DNA of 64,000 nucleotides, taken from NCBI RefSeq assembly GCF_009882985.1, contig NZ_WTUZ01000010.1, positions 983,881-1,047,880 on the forward strand, written 5' to 3'. Below the pieces are notes generated by a model that was not told where the DNA came from, did not search any database, and was given only the letters and a program-made list of their open reading frames with translations. A program made the position numbers and the translations under genes. Source of the stretch: Paenibacillus silvestris. Its GTDB lineage: Bacteria > Bacillota > Bacilli > Paenibacillales > NBRC-103111. Below are positions 63,531-64,000 of this stretch, in pieces. Position 1 is the first letter of the stretch, and every line of letters begins with the position of its first letter.

Positions 63531-63770
63531 GTTTGACAGAAAAATTTAGGTGCGGAAGCCGAAATCTCTTGGCCTTTTGATCCATTGATTCAAGTTATTT
63601 CTCACTGCCCTTCACATTATTTTCGGTCATGTAAGTCCGTCCAATTTTTTACATACCTGTATTATATCAATGATCTATCTGCTCGAAAACTATGGAACTA
63701 AATATTAAATATTCTGTGTTATGTATACAATATTGTAGTTATTTTCAATGTAAGTCAGCTATCTCGTCTT

Positions 63771-63776
63771 TATAAT
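63771..63776 (+). promoter_or_regulatory. Candidate -10 box for the gene at the right edge
   Basis: Perfect TATAAT about 93 bases before the start codon, but no convincing -35 box at the right distance, so an activator may be needed. The 275-base stretch 63594-63868 otherwise shows only AT-rich sequence. Confidence 0.35.
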
Positions 63777-63868
63777 GAATACAAACAGGCGAAAGAAGCC
63801 CTTGAATAGATTCAAGAGCTCCAAGTAGCTTTCAAGTTAACTTCTTTTTAATTTGAAAGGAGAAATCC

Positions 63869-64000
63869 ATGCCTCAAGATCATGTACTCCCTTTACTGAT
63901 CACTAGTCACGGCAGCATGACTCTCACTGATCACTACCCCGTGCTTCACCATCCCTCGGACTATTTCATGATTTATTGCAAGAAAGGAGCTGGCCGTATT
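63869..64000 (+). CDS. Partial gene, N-terminus of a probable AraC/cupin regulator
   Basis: Begins at ATG 63869 with AAAGGAG 6 bases upstream and runs off the window after 44 codons (MPQDHVLPLLITSHG ... HHPSDYFMIYCKKGAGRI). The H-P-S-D-Y-F-M-I-Y-C-x-x-G-A-G pattern resembles the start of the cupin domain of AraC-family regulators, where the ligand-binding barrel begins with a hydrophobic strand and a G-x-G turn. It is divergent from the YesM/YesN pair. Family assignment is tentative because the HTH is beyond the edge. Confidence 0.55.
   Translation, partial: MPQDHVLPLLITSHGSMTLTDHYPVLHHPSDYFMIYCKKGAGRI

Noticed and set aside
1..64000. tRNA, rRNA, transposase, integrase or prophage genes
   Set aside because: Read on both strands for cloverleaf-like runs, IS-type open frames and phage modules; none found.

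Overview
The window looks like the chromosome of a spore-former-type Firmicute of the Paenibacillaceae, most likely Paenibacillus or a close relative. The reasons are many AraC/cupin regulators, a YesM/YesN-type two-component pair, a RocA/PutB proline pathway, an IDEAL-domain protein, a SWIM/SNF2 pair like YwqB/YwqA, a PL8 lyase with Paenibacillus-style modular tails, strong GGAGG ribosome binding sites and sigma-A promoters. I see no rRNA, tRNA, CRISPR array, transposase or prophage. This taxonomic call is from gene style only.

Layout. 0.1-9.5 kb: housekeeping and small operons (secreted SH3/stalk-like protein, greA, murI with a HAD phosphatase, a ClpP-like protein, a MASE4-like sensor kinase, an alkyltransferase-like protein coupled to a lactonase). 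8.8-12.3 kb: a TetR regulator divergent from an ABC-2 exporter, then a nuclease-like/winged-helix protein behind a long hairpin leader. 12.5-17.0 kb: proline catabolism (rocA, putB) divergent from a PAS/AAA/Fis regulator. 17.0-19.8 kb: a nucleotidyltransferase, a PhyH-type dioxygenase and an NHL propeller.

20.2-37.7 kb is the centrepiece: 17 genes on the minus strand with overlaps or short gaps. They run from a lipoprotein binding protein and an Opp-type importer through two small membrane proteins, two sugar-phosphate-isomerase-like proteins, a DeoR and an AraC regulator, two Gfo/Idh/MocA dehydrogenases, three sulfatase-superfamily proteins and an adenylylsulfate kinase. I read this as an uptake and breakdown locus for a sulfated or otherwise esterified sugar-like compound; the substrate is unknown. 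Only one of the three sulfatases keeps the Cys of the formylglycine motif, and the APS kinase has no ATP sulfurylase beside it. 38.5-45.4 kb continues the carbohydrate theme: AraC regulator, UlaG-like metallo-hydrolase, SMP-30 lactonase and a 1303-residue secreted PL8 polysaccharide lyase.

46-55 kb: MFS transporter, DEDDh exonuclease, IDEAL protein with a consensus promoter and operator, polysaccharide deacetylase, SWIM protein and SNF2 helicase, uracil permease. 55.4-58.7 kb: a DHA2 drug exporter divergent from its probable TetR repressor, with two palindromic operators visible. 58.7-64 kb: a PhyH dioxygenase fused to HEAT repeats with a probable frameshift in its tail, a YesN/YesM pair whose kinase is interrupted near its start by an in-frame stop, and the beginning of another regulator-like gene.

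The most unexplained structure is intergenic: three elements (about 11.28, 19.86 and 45.59 kb) share one architecture of two direct arms 50 bp apart followed by two inverted arms 50 bp apart, using two different arm sequences. A fourth region (about 38.0-38.2 kb) holds four tandem hairpins that share one inner palindrome but have different outer stems.
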